From positions 124,001 to 188,000 of the forward strand of contig DYID01000003.1 in NCBI GenBank assembly GCA_020723805.1: 64,000 nt of DNA, read 5' to 3'. Every line of letters starts with the position of its first letter. Position 1 is the stretch's first letter. The position numbers were made by a program, and so were the translations under genes. The notes beneath the pieces are model-generated. The model was given only the letters and a program-made list of their open reading frames with translations, ran no database searches and was not told the DNA's origin. This document shows positions 47,831 through 56,420 of this stretch, piece after piece. Origin of the DNA: Anaerolinea sp. Its GTDB lineage: Bacteria > Chloroflexota > Anaerolineae > Anaerolineales > Villigracilaceae.

Positions 47831-47923
47831 ACTCACCTTACGCGAAACGTCCCGAAGGTTCTCGCAAATTGCGTCTATTTTCGAGCCAAACCTTCGGGAC
47901 GGTGCGTAACATCAGTAAGGTGA
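47831..47923. repeat. TTACGC-family element with nested CCCGAAGG hairpin
   Basis: Ends ACTCACCTTACGC and GCGTAACATCAGTAAGGTGA. Inside, CGTCCCGAAGGTT (47848-47860) faces AACCTTCGGGACG (47889-47901), a perfect 13-bp stem. Two repeat families are combined here. Confidence 0.85.
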
Positions 47924-47924
47924 A

Positions 47925-48824
47925 TTATTGAACCAGGACAAACACCGCCATGATGACCAGTTGCGCGAGGGGATAGTAACTGGCGCGGTCGAAGAGTTTC
48001 GCGGCGAGGCGCCCCTCTTCCCGCTGCTGGTAAAGGTTCCAAGCGGGGAGGAGAAGCAGGAAGAAGCCGGCGAGGGCAGAGACAGCCAAATAGGGCAGAC
48101 CCAGCGCCAGCGGGGAAAGGCGCGGCAGGAAGAGGCTGAGGAACACTGTCAGGGTGAGGGCGGTCAGGACGACCAGCCCCGCTTTTTGAGGTCCGAATTG
48201 AACCGGGATGGTCTTCGCTCCGATGAGTTTGTCTTCGGCGGTGTCGTTCCAGTCGGCGGGAACGTTCTGCCCACCGATTTCCCAGAAGAGAATCCAGGCG
48301 AAGAGCAGGAGCAAAGATGGGAGGGCAGGGTTGGGGTCCACGACATAGACGGCGGCGATGGGACCGCTGGCTTTGACAAGACCGCTGACGAACGTCCGCA
48401 TCCAAGTGACCTTGAGGAGCAGGCAGTAGATGACTTCGAGGACCGCCGCGGCAATGAGTATGAAAACAATGGCGGGATTGAGAAGATATGCGCCGACCAA
48501 CGCAGCCGCAAACCACCCCGCAAACCATAGCAAGCCGCTGCGGTAGTCGAGGGCGCTTTGCGCGAGAGGGTAGCGCAGGTCGGATGCTTCAACGGAATAG
48601 CCTTCGTTCAAACCGCTTCGGGCGAACTTTTCCTTGTCCACGGCGTAGCCGACGAGGTCGTTGAGGGCATAGATAGCGGTGTAGGCGGCAAAGGCGGTAA
48701 AGATGGAGAGGACAATGACCTGCCATTGCGGGAATGCGCCCAGCCACAACAGGGCAGAAAAGCCCGGCGCGGCAAGATCGAGGATGCCGTGCATGGTGCG
48801 GGAGAGGGCAAAGAATCGTTTCAT
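47925..48824 (-). CDS. UbiA-superfamily prenyltransferase (EboC-like)
   Basis: 299 residues, eight or nine helices. First Asp-rich motif YALNDLVGYAVDKEKF (NDxxxxxxD) and second VPADWNDTAEDKLIGAKT, both needed for magnesium-prenyl diphosphate binding. It transfers a prenyl chain to an aromatic or cyclitol acceptor in the membrane. Last gene of a minus-strand set with methyltransferase, sugar-phosphate cyclase, LuxS and TIM-barrel protein, resembling EboC of ebo clusters in cyanobacteria and Pseudomonas. The acceptor is unknown; a quinone pathway enzyme (MenA/UbiA) is the alternative. Confidence 0.8.
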   Translation of the reverse strand: MKRFFALSRTMHGILDLAAPGFSALLWLGAFPQWQVIVLSIFTAFAAYTAIYALNDLVGYAVDKEKFARSGLNEGYSVEASDLRYPLAQSALDYRSGLLWFAGWFAAALVGAYLLNPAIVFILIAAAVLEVIYCLLLKVTWMRTFVSGLVKASGPIAAVYVVDPNPALPSLLLLFAWILFWEIGGQNVPADWNDTAEDKLIGAKTIPVQFGPQKAGLVVLTALTLTVFLSLFLPRLSPLALGLPYLAVSALAGFFLLLLPAWNLYQQREEGRLAAKLFDRASYYPLAQLVIMAVFVLVQ

Positions 48825-48830
48825 GGGCGT

Positions 48831-49538
48831 TTATCTCTTGATGAAGTGAGCCATGTAGTTGACGTCTTCTTTATCGGGCGCGACCTTCCAAGTATTCAAA
48901 ATGGGATTGTACATGAGACTGGCGAGGCGCACAAACTCCAGCCCGTTTTGACGCGCCCACTCCTTCAACTCGCCGGGGCGGATCAACATGCGGTAGGTGT
49001 GCGTGCCGCGCGGAAGCAGGCGCAGGATATATTCACCGCCGACGATGGCAAAGAGGAAGGCTTTGGGCGTGCGGTTGATGGTGGAGAAGAAGGCGTGTCC
49101 GCCCGGCTTGAGGGCGTGCGCACAGGCGGCGATGACTTTCTGCGGTTCGGGGACGTGTTCGAGCATTTCCATGCAGGTGATGGCGTCGAAACTTTCCGGC
49201 TGGGAGGCGGCGATTTCCTCGGCGCTGACGACGCGGTAGTCAATCGAAAGCCCCTGCGCCTGGGCGTGATGGCGCGCGGCGGCGATGGACGCTGTGGACA
49301 GGTCAATGCCTGTGACGCGCGCGCCGGCTTTGGCAAGCGCTTCAGCGAGGATGCCGCCGCCGCAGCCTACGTCGAGAATGGCAGGCGAGGGGACGGTCAG
49401 AGGTTCGGTGATGAAGCGCGTCCGCAGGGGGTTGATGACGTGAAGCGTCCGCATCTCGCCTTTCAGGTCCCACCAGATCTGCGCCACGTTGTCGAACTTG
49501 TCAATTTCTTTGTTGTCGAAGTTGTTGAATTGGGTCAT
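48831..49538 (-). CDS. UbiG-like S-adenosylmethionine methyltransferase
   Basis: 235 residues, class I fold: AILDVGCGGGILAEALAKAG is motif I, TGIDLS motif II and LKPGGHAFFSTINRTPKAF motif IV. The N-terminal FDNVAQIWWDLKGEMRTLHVINPLR and NPILNTWKVAPDKEDVNYM near the end match UbiG (3-O-methylase of ubiquinone synthesis). No other ubiquinone genes are present, and Chloroflexota usually make menaquinone, so it more likely O-methylates the product of this cluster. The gene starts 26 bases after the cyclase stop and ends 7 bases before the UbiA start. Confidence 0.85.
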   Translation of the reverse strand: MTQFNNFDNKEIDKFDNVAQIWWDLKGEMRTLHVINPLRTRFITEPLTVPSPAILDVGCGGGILAEALAKAGARVTGIDLSTASIAAARHHAQAQGLSIDYRVVSAEEIAASQPESFDAITCMEMLEHVPEPQKVIAACAHALKPGGHAFFSTINRTPKAFLFAIVGGEYILRLLPRGTHTYRMLIRPGELKEWARQNGLEFVRLASLMYNPILNTWKVAPDKEDVNYMAHFIKR

Positions 49539-49564
49539 TTGGTTTCCGTTTCGGTTCGCAGAAA

Positions 49565-50746
49565 TCAGCCGGCGACGAGTTCAGCGCTTTCCACTTTCTC
49601 AGCGGTCAGTCCTGCGGACGGGTTGAGCATGGTCATTTGGGCAAGGGCGCGGTGGGCGGTTTGGATTTCAGTCAGGGTGATGTCGTTGACGAAAGTACAG
49701 CCGCCAATGCCATGCGGCAGGGGGACGCGCTGGAATCCGTTGCGGTGGTAGGTGCGCTCTTCGAGCGATTGCCACAACGTCAGCGGTTCGAGGGAGGAGA
49801 TGTCGAGCGTGATGCCGAGTGCGGCGATGAGGCGGAAGAGGCGCTCCAGGTCTGCACGGGTGAGCAAGCCGCGGGTCCGCGCAAGAAGCGATGAGAAGAC
49901 GATATCGAGCAGGACCGCCTCGCCATGCAGGAGGTCCGTCTCGTTGCGGGTTTCGAGTCCGTAACTGAAGGTGTGACCGAAGTCCACTTTGCGGGCGAGG
50001 TCGTCCTCGAAGAGGTTCGGCTCGAGTTCTTCGAGCATGCCGGTGATGGCGCGGTCGAGGATGACGCCGCCGCTCTCGTTTTGGAAATACGCTTCGACGC
50101 TTTCCGCGCCGTGCGCCTCGAGCAGGTCGAACAAGCGGGCGTCTTTGATGACCGCCAGTTTGATGATTTCCGCCACGCCGTTGAGCAAATGACGGCGCGG
50201 CAACGTTTTGAGAAATGTCTTGTCGAGCAGGACGCGCAGGGGAGGTTCGAACGAGCCGAGGCGATTCTTGCGTCCGTTGAAGTTGATGCCCGTCTTGATG
50301 CCAATGGAGGCGTCCACGTAGCCCATCAGCGTGGTCGGGACTTTGATGTGCGGGACGCTGCGGCGGTAGGTGCTGGCGACGAAGCCCACCACGTCGGTGA
50401 GAACGCCGCCGCCAATGGCAATGATGGGTTCGTCGCGGCGGTGGATGGGGAACGCATCCAGTTCGCGGACCAGGGATTTGTAGAATTCGATGGTTTTGTG
50501 TTCCTCGCCGCCGGGGAAGGTGACGATTTTCGCCTTTACGCCATGATAGTGGAAGTAGCGGCGAATATCCTCGCCAAAGAACCTTTCCACATTCGCATCC
50601 ACGACGACAAAGCGGCGGGAACTGCCGCTTACGGCTGGATACAACAGGTCGGTGTTATGCGGGTCGAAGACGTTGGGCGAGTTGATAACCTCGTATCGGA
50701 TGGGGCGCTGATGGTTGACGCGCCAGACTTGCGTATTGCGCGTCAT
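49565..50746 (-). CDS. Sugar-phosphate cyclase (dehydroquinate-synthase/EEVS type, EboD-like)
   Basis: 393 residues. FVVVDANVERFFG and the NAD-binding FPGGEEHKTIEFYKSLV, IAIGGGVLTDVVGFVAS, GIKTGINFNGRKNRLGSF and VDFGHTFSYGLE with LLHGEAV. The DFGHxFS form and KNRLGSF favour the 2-epi-5-epi-valiolone synthase/EboD branch rather than aroB (NLGHTFGHA). It would close a seven- or eight-carbon sugar phosphate to a cyclitol. ATG 50746 overlaps the luxS stop as ATGA, so translation is coupled. Real substrate not proven; DHQ synthase is unlikely from the motifs. Confidence 0.82.
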   Translation of the reverse strand: MTRNTQVWRVNHQRPIRYEVINSPNVFDPHNTDLLYPAVSGSSRRFVVVDANVERFFGEDIRRYFHYHGVKAKIVTFPGGEEHKTIEFYKSLVRELDAFPIHRRDEPIIAIGGGVLTDVVGFVASTYRRSVPHIKVPTTLMGYVDASIGIKTGINFNGRKNRLGSFEPPLRVLLDKTFLKTLPRRHLLNGVAEIIKLAVIKDARLFDLLEAHGAESVEAYFQNESGGVILDRAITGMLEELEPNLFEDDLARKVDFGHTFSYGLETRNETDLLHGEAVLLDIVFSSLLARTRGLLTRADLERLFRLIAALGITLDISSLEPLTLWQSLEERTYHRNGFQRVPLPHGIGGCTFVNDITLTEIQTAHRALAQMTMLNPSAGLTAEKVESAELVAG

Positions 50747-51222
50747 ACAACCGTCCGCCAATCTGCCTTGGCGTCCAGCACGCGGCGCGCGAGTTTCTGA
50801 GCGAGTTCAAGGCTGTGGTTTTTGTAGTTGCCGCACTGCTGAATGTTGGCATACGGCACTTCGCTGGCGACCAGAATGTCGTTCAGGATGGATGCGTACA
50901 CGCCGAGGATTTTGTCGGCGCGTCCCTCGTTGTAGAGGATGAGGTAGAAGCCGGTCTGGCATCCCATCAAGCCGACGGAGATGAAGTTTTCCTTCATGTA
51001 CTTCTGGAATCCCCACAGCAGGAAATGCTCGAAGGAGTGCATTTCCGTGGAAGACAAAAACTCCACATTGGGACGGTTGATGCGCAAGTCCACCGCATAG
51101 ACCACGTCGCCATTCGGTCCTTCGGTGAACGAGCGCAGTTTGACATGCGGGGCTTTGAGCAGACGATGATCGAGCTCGCCGACCGTTTCTTTCTGCCAGC
51201 CGAGTTGTTCGATGTTAATCAT
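50743..51222 (-). CDS. luxS: S-ribosylhomocysteine lyase LuxS
   Basis: 159 residues with the full active site: HSFEH (His62, Glu65, His66), catalytic Cys88 in GLMGCQTGFYL, zinc Cys130 in QQCGNYKNHSL. Start ATG 51222 has AAAGGAG upstream. It splits S-ribosylhomocysteine into homocysteine and DPD, recycling the S-adenosylhomocysteine formed by methyltransferases, and incidentally makes the AI-2 precursor. Its place between cyclase and TIM-barrel genes of an Ebo-like set, and next to a UbiG methyltransferase, fits methyl recycling. No Pfs nucleosidase is nearby. Confidence 0.95.
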   Translation of the reverse strand: MINIEQLGWQKETVGELDHRLLKAPHVKLRSFTEGPNGDVVYAVDLRINRPNVEFLSSTEMHSFEHFLLWGFQKYMKENFISVGLMGCQTGFYLILYNEGRADKILGVYASILNDILVASEVPYANIQQCGNYKNHSLELAQKLARRVLDAKADWRTVV

Positions 51223-51281
51223 GCAGGTACTCCTTTGATAAAACACACCCTCACTCCAGGCGGGAATGAGGGAATAAGCAA

Positions 51282-52523
51282 TCAAACAAATTGCGACAAA
51301 TGCCTGAAACTGTCGTTCAGGGCTTTTTGCCAGGATTGGACGTGATGATACAGTTCCACCGAGGCGTAACCGGAGAAGCCGTTGTCGGTCAGCGCCTTGA
51401 AACTGGAGGCAAAATCGAGCGTGCCTTCGCCGGGAATTTCGTGGAAGTGGACGATGCCCGTCAGCGTGTTGGCGACCATTTTATCGAGGATGGGTCTGCC
51501 GCCGCCGCTTTCGGGGGAACGCAGGTAGGCGACGATGGGCTTGGCGCGTTCCAGCACATCGTAACTCAAGCCGGGGACGGAGATGAGATAGACAAAGATT
51601 TCGTTATCGAACGGCGTCGCGCCGGCATACAGGCGGTCATAGTCCACATGGCGCACCGCCGCACGGACGCCGGCGGCATCGAGAAGTTTGGCGATCTCTT
51701 TTTCCCGCTTTGCGCTCACGGGCTGATCGTAAAAATACAGCGGCTGTTCGCGGTCCACCAGCAGGTATTCGGCGGTGTCGGGGAAGTAAATCAGATAACG
51801 CGCAAAATCCAAATCCATTTTCAGGTCGTCGGACACTTTGACGAGTTTCAGGTTACAGCCTTCGCGCGCATCCGAAATGTGCATGTAGCGCGTGTAGGGT
51901 GCGGCGCGCCCCAAGGCGTTGACGTAATCCACCTCCGAACAATAGGCGTGGATGATGTCCACGTGCAGGGCAAACTTGGGTGAATTGATTTCCCGCACCA
52001 GCGAGAGCCCCTGTTCCATCGTTTCGATGTACATGCCGGGTTCAGGCTCGATGAGCAGCGTAATGTCCTCATCGTCGCGGATGGCGCGCAGGCACTGGTG
52101 AATGCTGTCCACGAGCAGTTCGCGCGGATTCACAGACGGATTGGAGACATGCTCATCGCGAATAAACCCGCTCCCAAACGTGACGAGATTGACTCCCAAC
52201 TGACGCGCCACTTCCACCCCGCGCTTCACCAGCCCGATGCGGCGTTTGCGTCCCGCCAGGTCGGAGCTCATCAGCGACGGCTCGTGCGGACGCTGGGGCG
52301 TGAAGAAGTGCGAAGCGGTCGCCACGCAGGCGGCTTTGACGCGCGTCGTCTGCAATTTGCGTCTGACGTTCGCAATATCTTCATCGGTGATGTCGAAGGG
52401 ATTGAACTGGTCGCGGTGAAATGAGATTTCGATGCCGGGATAGCCCGCTCGATCCACTGCATCAATGGCATCCAGAAATTTCAGGTTGGTCAACCCGAAG
52501 GTGCTGTAACTGAGTTGAATCAT
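51282..52523 (-). CDS. TIM-barrel sugar isomerase/epimerase-like protein (EboE-like)
   Basis: 413 residues of the AP-endonuclease 2/xylose-isomerase-like barrel. IQLSYSTFGLTNLKFLDAI at the start, GIEISFHRDQFNP, LLIEPEPGMYIE (metal Glu), LHVDIIHAYCSE (metal Asp/His) and IVHFHEIPGEGTLD (metal His, Glu) are the conserved strand ends. The ATG at 52523 follows GGAGAGAG. It begins the minus-strand cluster with luxS, cyclase, UbiG and UbiA. In ebo clusters EboE is a barrel of this kind. Substrate unknown. Confidence 0.8.
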   Translation of the reverse strand: MIQLSYSTFGLTNLKFLDAIDAVDRAGYPGIEISFHRDQFNPFDITDEDIANVRRKLQTTRVKAACVATASHFFTPQRPHEPSLMSSDLAGRKRRIGLVKRGVEVARQLGVNLVTFGSGFIRDEHVSNPSVNPRELLVDSIHQCLRAIRDDEDITLLIEPEPGMYIETMEQGLSLVREINSPKFALHVDIIHAYCSEVDYVNALGRAAPYTRYMHISDAREGCNLKLVKVSDDLKMDLDFARYLIYFPDTAEYLLVDREQPLYFYDQPVSAKREKEIAKLLDAAGVRAAVRHVDYDRLYAGATPFDNEIFVYLISVPGLSYDVLERAKPIVAYLRSPESGGGRPILDKMVANTLTGIVHFHEIPGEGTLDFASSFKALTDNGFSGYASVELYHHVQSWQKALNDSFRHLSQFV

Positions 52524-52671
52524 ACTCTCTCCAAAAAAACTCAAAACTGCCGCCAGGCAGGCAGGTTCGCGTTTTGCAGGGGGGTATTATATGCCAATTG
52601 CGGGTTCTGGAAAGCCCCTCCCGATGAAAAATTCTCACTTCCTCACTGAGGTTGCACAGTCTTCTCGTGAC

Positions 52672-52717
52672 AGTTATGTTGCCTGAAAACGCGAGATGAA
52701 TCTCGCGCCACCGCGTA
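52672..52717. repeat. TTACGC-family element, partial copy
   Basis: TTATGTTGCCTGAAAAC, hairpin GCGAGATGAATCTCGC, then CCACCGCGTAA. The left half is shortened. Confidence 0.7.
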
Positions 52718-52725
52718 AAAATTCC

Positions 52726-54015
52726 TCATTCGTCGCGCATGAACAAATTTGCAATCGTCTCGCGGCGCTGGATGACCCTGGCTCGTCCGTCCTCCAGCCA
52801 CACCACCGCCGGGCGGCGCGCGCCGTTATAGTTGGACGACATGCTCAAATGATATGCTCCCGCCACAGGGATGGCAATCAACTCCCCTTCTTTGACCTCC
52901 GGCATGGGCAAATCTTCGATGACGACATCCCCCGACTCACAATACGGACCCGCTACCGAGACTCTTTCGCTTCTTTCCCGACCTGGAGCCTCGACCGGCA
53001 AACAAGAATATCTCGCCCCGTAGAGCGCAAACCGCGGATTATCCGCCATGCCGCCGTCGGTGAGCAGCCAGGCTTTATTGCCGCGCTTTTTGACAGCCCC
53101 CACACGATAGACCGCCACCCCCGCCCGCGCCACGAGACTGCGCCCCGGCTCCAGATGCAAATGCGGCAGGTCGAGTCCGCGCGCCCGGCATCCCTCCGTC
53201 ACTGCTTCGGCGATTCCCTTCACGTAACTCTCGAGGGAGGGATGCGGCAATTCGTCTTCGTGATACGCCACCCCCCAACCCCCGCCGGGACAGAAATGCC
53301 ACTCGCCGGCAAATCCAATTTCTTCAGCAAGGTCGAGCGCCAGGTCAATGGCAGGAAGCAAGGGTTCGGGGTCGCGGAAGTTGGAACCCTGGTGGAAGTG
53401 AATCCCATTGAGCGGCAAATTTGCCGATTGGCAGATTTGCGCGGCTTGCAGGATTTCCTCGCGCGTCATGCCGAACTTGCTGTCGTGTTGACCGGTCTGC
53501 GTGTGGGCGTGATGGGTGTGAACGGCAACGCCGGGGAGGAGACGCAGCCAAAGCGAAGGAGGTAACTGGTAATTGGTAATTAGGGATTGAATGTGTTGCA
53601 GTTCAGTGAGATTATCAACAACGATGGTCCCCGCATGTTGCAACGCCGCCCTGAGATCGGCAAATGATTTATTCACCCCATGCACAAGGATATGCTCGCG
53701 CGGGACGCCAGCCGCAGCCGCAATGCCGATTTCACCCTCTCCCGTGCAATCCACAAAGAAATCGTGCGTTTGGGTCCATTGGGCGATGGCTTTGCAAAGA
53801 AAGGCTTTTCCGGCATAAGTGACGCGCGAGGAAGCCGGATAGTGGGCGGCTAAGGCGTCGGTATAGGCTTTGGCAGAAAGGTCGAGGGTGGCGCGGTCGT
53901 AGAGGTAAAGCGGAGTCCCGTATCGGTCCGCGAGAGAGGCGAGGTCGTGACCGGCGATGGTCAGGGTGTCTTGCTCGATTTTCGTCGAAACGGGGAACAG
54001 GTCGAGGCGGTCCAT
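52726..54015 (-). CDS. lysA: Diaminopimelate decarboxylase
   Basis: 429 residues, fold-type III PLP enzyme that makes lysine from meso-diaminopimelate. PLP lysine in RVTYAGKAFLCKAI (about Lys70), HDSKFG and HFHQGSNF (barrel), FCPGGGWGVAY (phosphate loop) and the substrate Cys in YCESGDVV. Residues of about 142-152 (SLITNYQLPPS) come from a heptad repeat inserted before WLRLLPGVAVHTHH. ATG 54015 follows the FtsB-like gene closely; a longer reading would overlap that gene and is rejected. Repeat copy does not break the frame. Confidence 0.92.
   Translation of the reverse strand: MDRLDLFPVSTKIEQDTLTIAGHDLASLADRYGTPLYLYDRATLDLSAKAYTDALAAHYPASSRVTYAGKAFLCKAIAQWTQTHDFFVDCTGEGEIGIAAAAGVPREHILVHGVNKSFADLRAALQHAGTIVVDNLTELQHIQSLITNYQLPPSLWLRLLPGVAVHTHHAHTQTGQHDSKFGMTREEILQAAQICQSANLPLNGIHFHQGSNFRDPEPLLPAIDLALDLAEEIGFAGEWHFCPGGGWGVAYHEDELPHPSLESYVKGIAEAVTEGCRARGLDLPHLHLEPGRSLVARAGVAVYRVGAVKKRGNKAWLLTDGGMADNPRFALYGARYSCLPVEAPGRERSERVSVAGPYCESGDVVIEDLPMPEVKEGELIAIPVAGAYHLSMSSNYNGARRPAVVWLEDGRARVIQRRETIANLFMRDE
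53561..53586. repeat. Heptad repeat inside lysA
   Basis: GGTAACT-GGTAATT-GGTAATT-AGGGA (7-bp period). Minus-strand reading encodes LITNYQLP in the decarboxylase barrel. Confidence 0.88.
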
Positions 54016-54026
54016 GAAGCGTGTCG

Positions 54027-54404
54027 TCAATCGCCAAAGAAGAGCGTGTACCACACTTCCCAATTTTGCATGGGCGTGGGAGTGGGAACAGGCGTGCTGA
54101 GCAGAATGGGGGCTTCGCCGGGCGCTTCCACCGGCACGACGGGCAGGTCGCCTTCGCGAATATAATGCCCGTCCTTGCGCGCCCATTCATCCACCGCGGC
54201 GGTGGAATTGGCGTATGCGACGGCGGTTTGAAGCGCATACTGGGTTTGCACCGCCTGCGTCACCTCGGCGCGGAAATTCTTTGCCTGCTTGGTCAGCAGG
54301 TTGAGTTCCTCCAGCCGGCGGTTGAACTCGAGAATGACGAACACCAGCACGACAACGCCAATGACTGCCAACACGCGGCGCACATGGATGGGAAGGGATG
54401 GCAT
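54027..54404 (-). CDS. FtsB/DivIC-like septum protein
   Basis: 125 residues: short basic N-terminus, one transmembrane helix (VLAVIGVVVLVFVILEF, about 11-27), then a coiled coil (RRLEELNLLTKQAKNFRAEV) and a proline/threonine tail (STPVPTPTP). Topology and size match the FtsB/DivIC family that links cell-wall synthesis to division. The tail AREGDLPVVPVE-like segment is typical of Chloroflexota versions. The gene ends 11 bases before lysA starts. Identification is from architecture rather than strong motifs. Confidence 0.8.
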   Translation of the reverse strand: MPSLPIHVRRVLAVIGVVVLVFVILEFNRRLEELNLLTKQAKNFRAEVTQAVQTQYALQTAVAYANSTAAVDEWARKDGHYIREGDLPVVPVEAPGEAPILLSTPVPTPTPMQNWEVWYTLFFGD

Positions 54405-54458
54405 GGGGGTATCTTAATCGGTATCGGGCGCTCTGGCAAGCGGCTATAATCTGTTCTG

Positions 54459-54519
54459 AAGTCAAAAGTCAAAAGTCAAAAGTCTAAAGTCTAAAGTCAA
54501 AGATCTAACGTCTAAAGTC
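54459..54519. repeat. Heptad repeat (AGTCAAA family)
   Basis: AGTCAAA three times, AGTCTAA twice, then AGTCAAAG, TCTAACG, TCTAAAG; direct rather than inverted. A -10-like TATAAT is at 54445-54450, between the divergent ftsB and mce genes. Confidence 0.8.
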
Positions 54520-54537
54520 TTGAAATTGGAGAATCAC

Positions 54538-54942
54538 ATGCCCAAAGTGAAACAAATCAATCATGTCGCCGTCGTGGTGGACGATATGGAAAGGGCGCTC
54601 GGTTTCTGGCGCGACGCGCTCGGCATGGAACTGCACGAACTGCGCGATGTGCCTGCCGAAAAATCGCAGGTGGCGTTCCTGCCGCTCGCCGGCTCAGAAG
54701 TGGAATTGGTGCGCCCCACCACCGACGATTCCGGCATCGCCAAATACCTCGCCAAACGCGGACCCGGCATGCACCACCTCTGCCTCGAGGTGGATGACAT
54801 CGAAGGCATGCTGGCGCAACTGAAGGCGAGAGGCGTGCGCCTTATCAACGAGGAACCCCGCACCGCCGCCGATGGAAAAAGATACGCCTTCATCCACCCC
54901 GAAAGCACCGGCGGCGTGCTGGTGGAACTCTACCAACTCTGA
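54538..54942 (+). CDS. mce: Methylmalonyl-CoA epimerase
   Basis: 134 residues of the vicinal-oxygen-chelate fold in two halves. Metal ligands His9 (INHVAVVVDD), Glu in ELRDVPAEKSQVAFL, His in GPGMHHLCLEV and Glu in GVLVELYQL fit methylmalonyl-CoA epimerase. It interconverts (R)- and (S)-methylmalonyl-CoA in propionate metabolism. TTGGAG precedes the ATG at 54538; a TTG six codons upstream is rejected. The mutase genes are not in the window. A generic VOC dioxygenase/glyoxalase is the alternative. Confidence 0.88.
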   Translation: MPKVKQINHVAVVVDDMERALGFWRDALGMELHELRDVPAEKSQVAFLPLAGSEVELVRPTTDDSGIAKYLAKRGPGMHHLCLEVDDIEGMLAQLKARGVRLINEEPRTAADGKRYAFIHPESTGGVLVELYQL

Positions 54943-54989
54943 CACGTCCATTCCTCACGGAGACAAAGCCTCCCTGCCCGGCAAACCTC

Positions 54990-56420
54990 ATGCTCGAAAA
55001 CATTGCCTTCATCCTTCGCGATCAATGCGGGCTGGTCAAAGACCGTCCCATCATCGCCGGCATCTCCGGCGGACCGGACAGTCTGTGCCTGCTCGGTCTC
55101 CTGCGCGAACACGGCTACCGCGTCATCGTGGCGCACTTCAACCACAAACTGCGCTCCGACGCCGACGCCGATGCCAATGCCGTCGAGCAAGCCGCCAGCC
55201 GCATGAACTTTGCCTCTGTCATCGAAAGCGGCGACGTGCGCGAATACGCCGCCATGGAACGACTTTCCATCGAAGAAGCCGCCCGCTACATGCGCTACCA
55301 TTTCCTGTTGACGCAGGCGCGCCGCTTCAAGGCGCAGGCGGTGGCGGTCGGTCACACCGCCGATGACCAGGTGGAAACCGTGCTCATGCACTTCATCCGC
55401 GGCGCGGGACTGGCTGGACTCAAAGGCATGACCTACCGCACCCTCCTCCCCGCCTTCGACCCGGAAATCCCCATCGTCCGTCCCCTGCTCGATGTCTGGC
55501 GCGAAGAGACCATTGTCTATTGCGCGGCGCATGGTCTCCGTCCGCGCTTCGACCCCAGCAACGACTCGCTCGATTTCTTCCGCAACCGTTTGCGCAATCA
55601 GTTGATCCCCATCCTCGAATCCTACAACCCGCGCTTCCGCGAGGTCATCAAACGCACGTCCCAATCTCTTGCCGGCGATCATGAAATTCTCCTGCAGGTG
55701 GTGGATGACGCTTGGAGAGAAAGCATTGCCCAACAAACGAAGGATTTCGTTGCCTTCGACATTTCCGCCCTGACCAAACACCCGCTCGGACTCCAACGAC
55801 ACCTGATTCGCCGCGCCATCGAACTGCTCCGCCCCGACAATTTGGACATCACCTTCGCCTCGCTCGAACGCGCTGTCCAGTTCATCAACGACCCTGCCCA
55901 CCGTCCGCGCCTCGAACTCAGCGGCAGCCTGCACCTCTTGCGCGAGGGGGCGCTGATCTACCTCATCACCGACAACACCAACCTGCCCATCGAGCGCTGG
56001 CCCCAAATGCCCGAAGGGCAAGATGTCATCCCTCTGCCGGTGCCGGGCGCGGTCTCGCTGGCGGGCGGCTGGAAACTGACCAGCGAACGCTGGAACATGG
56101 CGTCTCTGGCGATGGATCAGGCGCGTTCGAACGACGACCCGTTCCAGGTCTGGCTGGATGCGAAACAACTTAGCGGGGCGCTCGAACTGCGTGTCCGCCG
56201 CGAGGGTGACCGCTTCGAGCCGCTGGGCATGGACGGTCACGAGATGAAATTGTCCGATTTCTTCATCAACGTCAAATTACCCCAGCGCGCGCGGGACCGC
56301 TGGCCCCTGCTGTGCATGGGTCAAAAAGTGGTGTGGGTGCCGGGCTATCGCCCCGCTCATTCCGTCCGTCTTACGGAGAATACCCGTCAGGCTGTGTATT
56401 TTTCGCTGACACGCGGATAG
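54990..56420 (+). CDS. tilS: tRNA(Ile)-lysidine synthase
   Basis: 476 residues. PP-loop AGISGGPDSLCLLGLL (about 22-37) and AHFNHKLR bind ATP. VGHTADDQVETVLMHFIRG is the second conserved block. The C-terminal third is the TilS substrate and lysidine domains. The enzyme changes the wobble C of tRNA-Ile(CAU) to lysidine and is essential. It starts 47 bases after mce, probably in one transcript. Confidence 0.95.
   Translation: MLENIAFILRDQCGLVKDRPIIAGISGGPDSLCLLGLLREHGYRVIVAHFNHKLRSDADADANAVEQAASRMNFASVIESGDVREYAAMERLSIEEAARYMRYHFLLTQARRFKAQAVAVGHTADDQVETVLMHFIRGAGLAGLKGMTYRTLLPAFDPEIPIVRPLLDVWREETIVYCAAHGLRPRFDPSNDSLDFFRNRLRNQLIPILESYNPRFREVIKRTSQSLAGDHEILLQVVDDAWRESIAQQTKDFVAFDISALTKHPLGLQRHLIRRAIELLRPDNLDITFASLERAVQFINDPAHRPRLELSGSLHLLREGALIYLITDNTNLPIERWPQMPEGQDVIPLPVPGAVSLAGGWKLTSERWNMASLAMDQARSNDDPFQVWLDAKQLSGALELRVRREGDRFEPLGMDGHEMKLSDFFINVKLPQRARDRWPLLCMGQKVVWVPGYRPAHSVRLTENTRQAVYFSLTRG

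Noticed and set aside
48831-49538. Ubiquinone biosynthesis locus
   Set aside because: Only UbiG-like and UbiA-like proteins are present, with a sugar-phosphate cyclase and LuxS; no other ubi genes, so an Ebo-like cluster fits better.
48558-49751. 397-codon plus-strand frame across the UbiA/UbiG genes
   Set aside because: Crosses a gene boundary on the other strand, lacks motifs, and the minus-strand methyltransferase and prenyltransferase are unmistakable.
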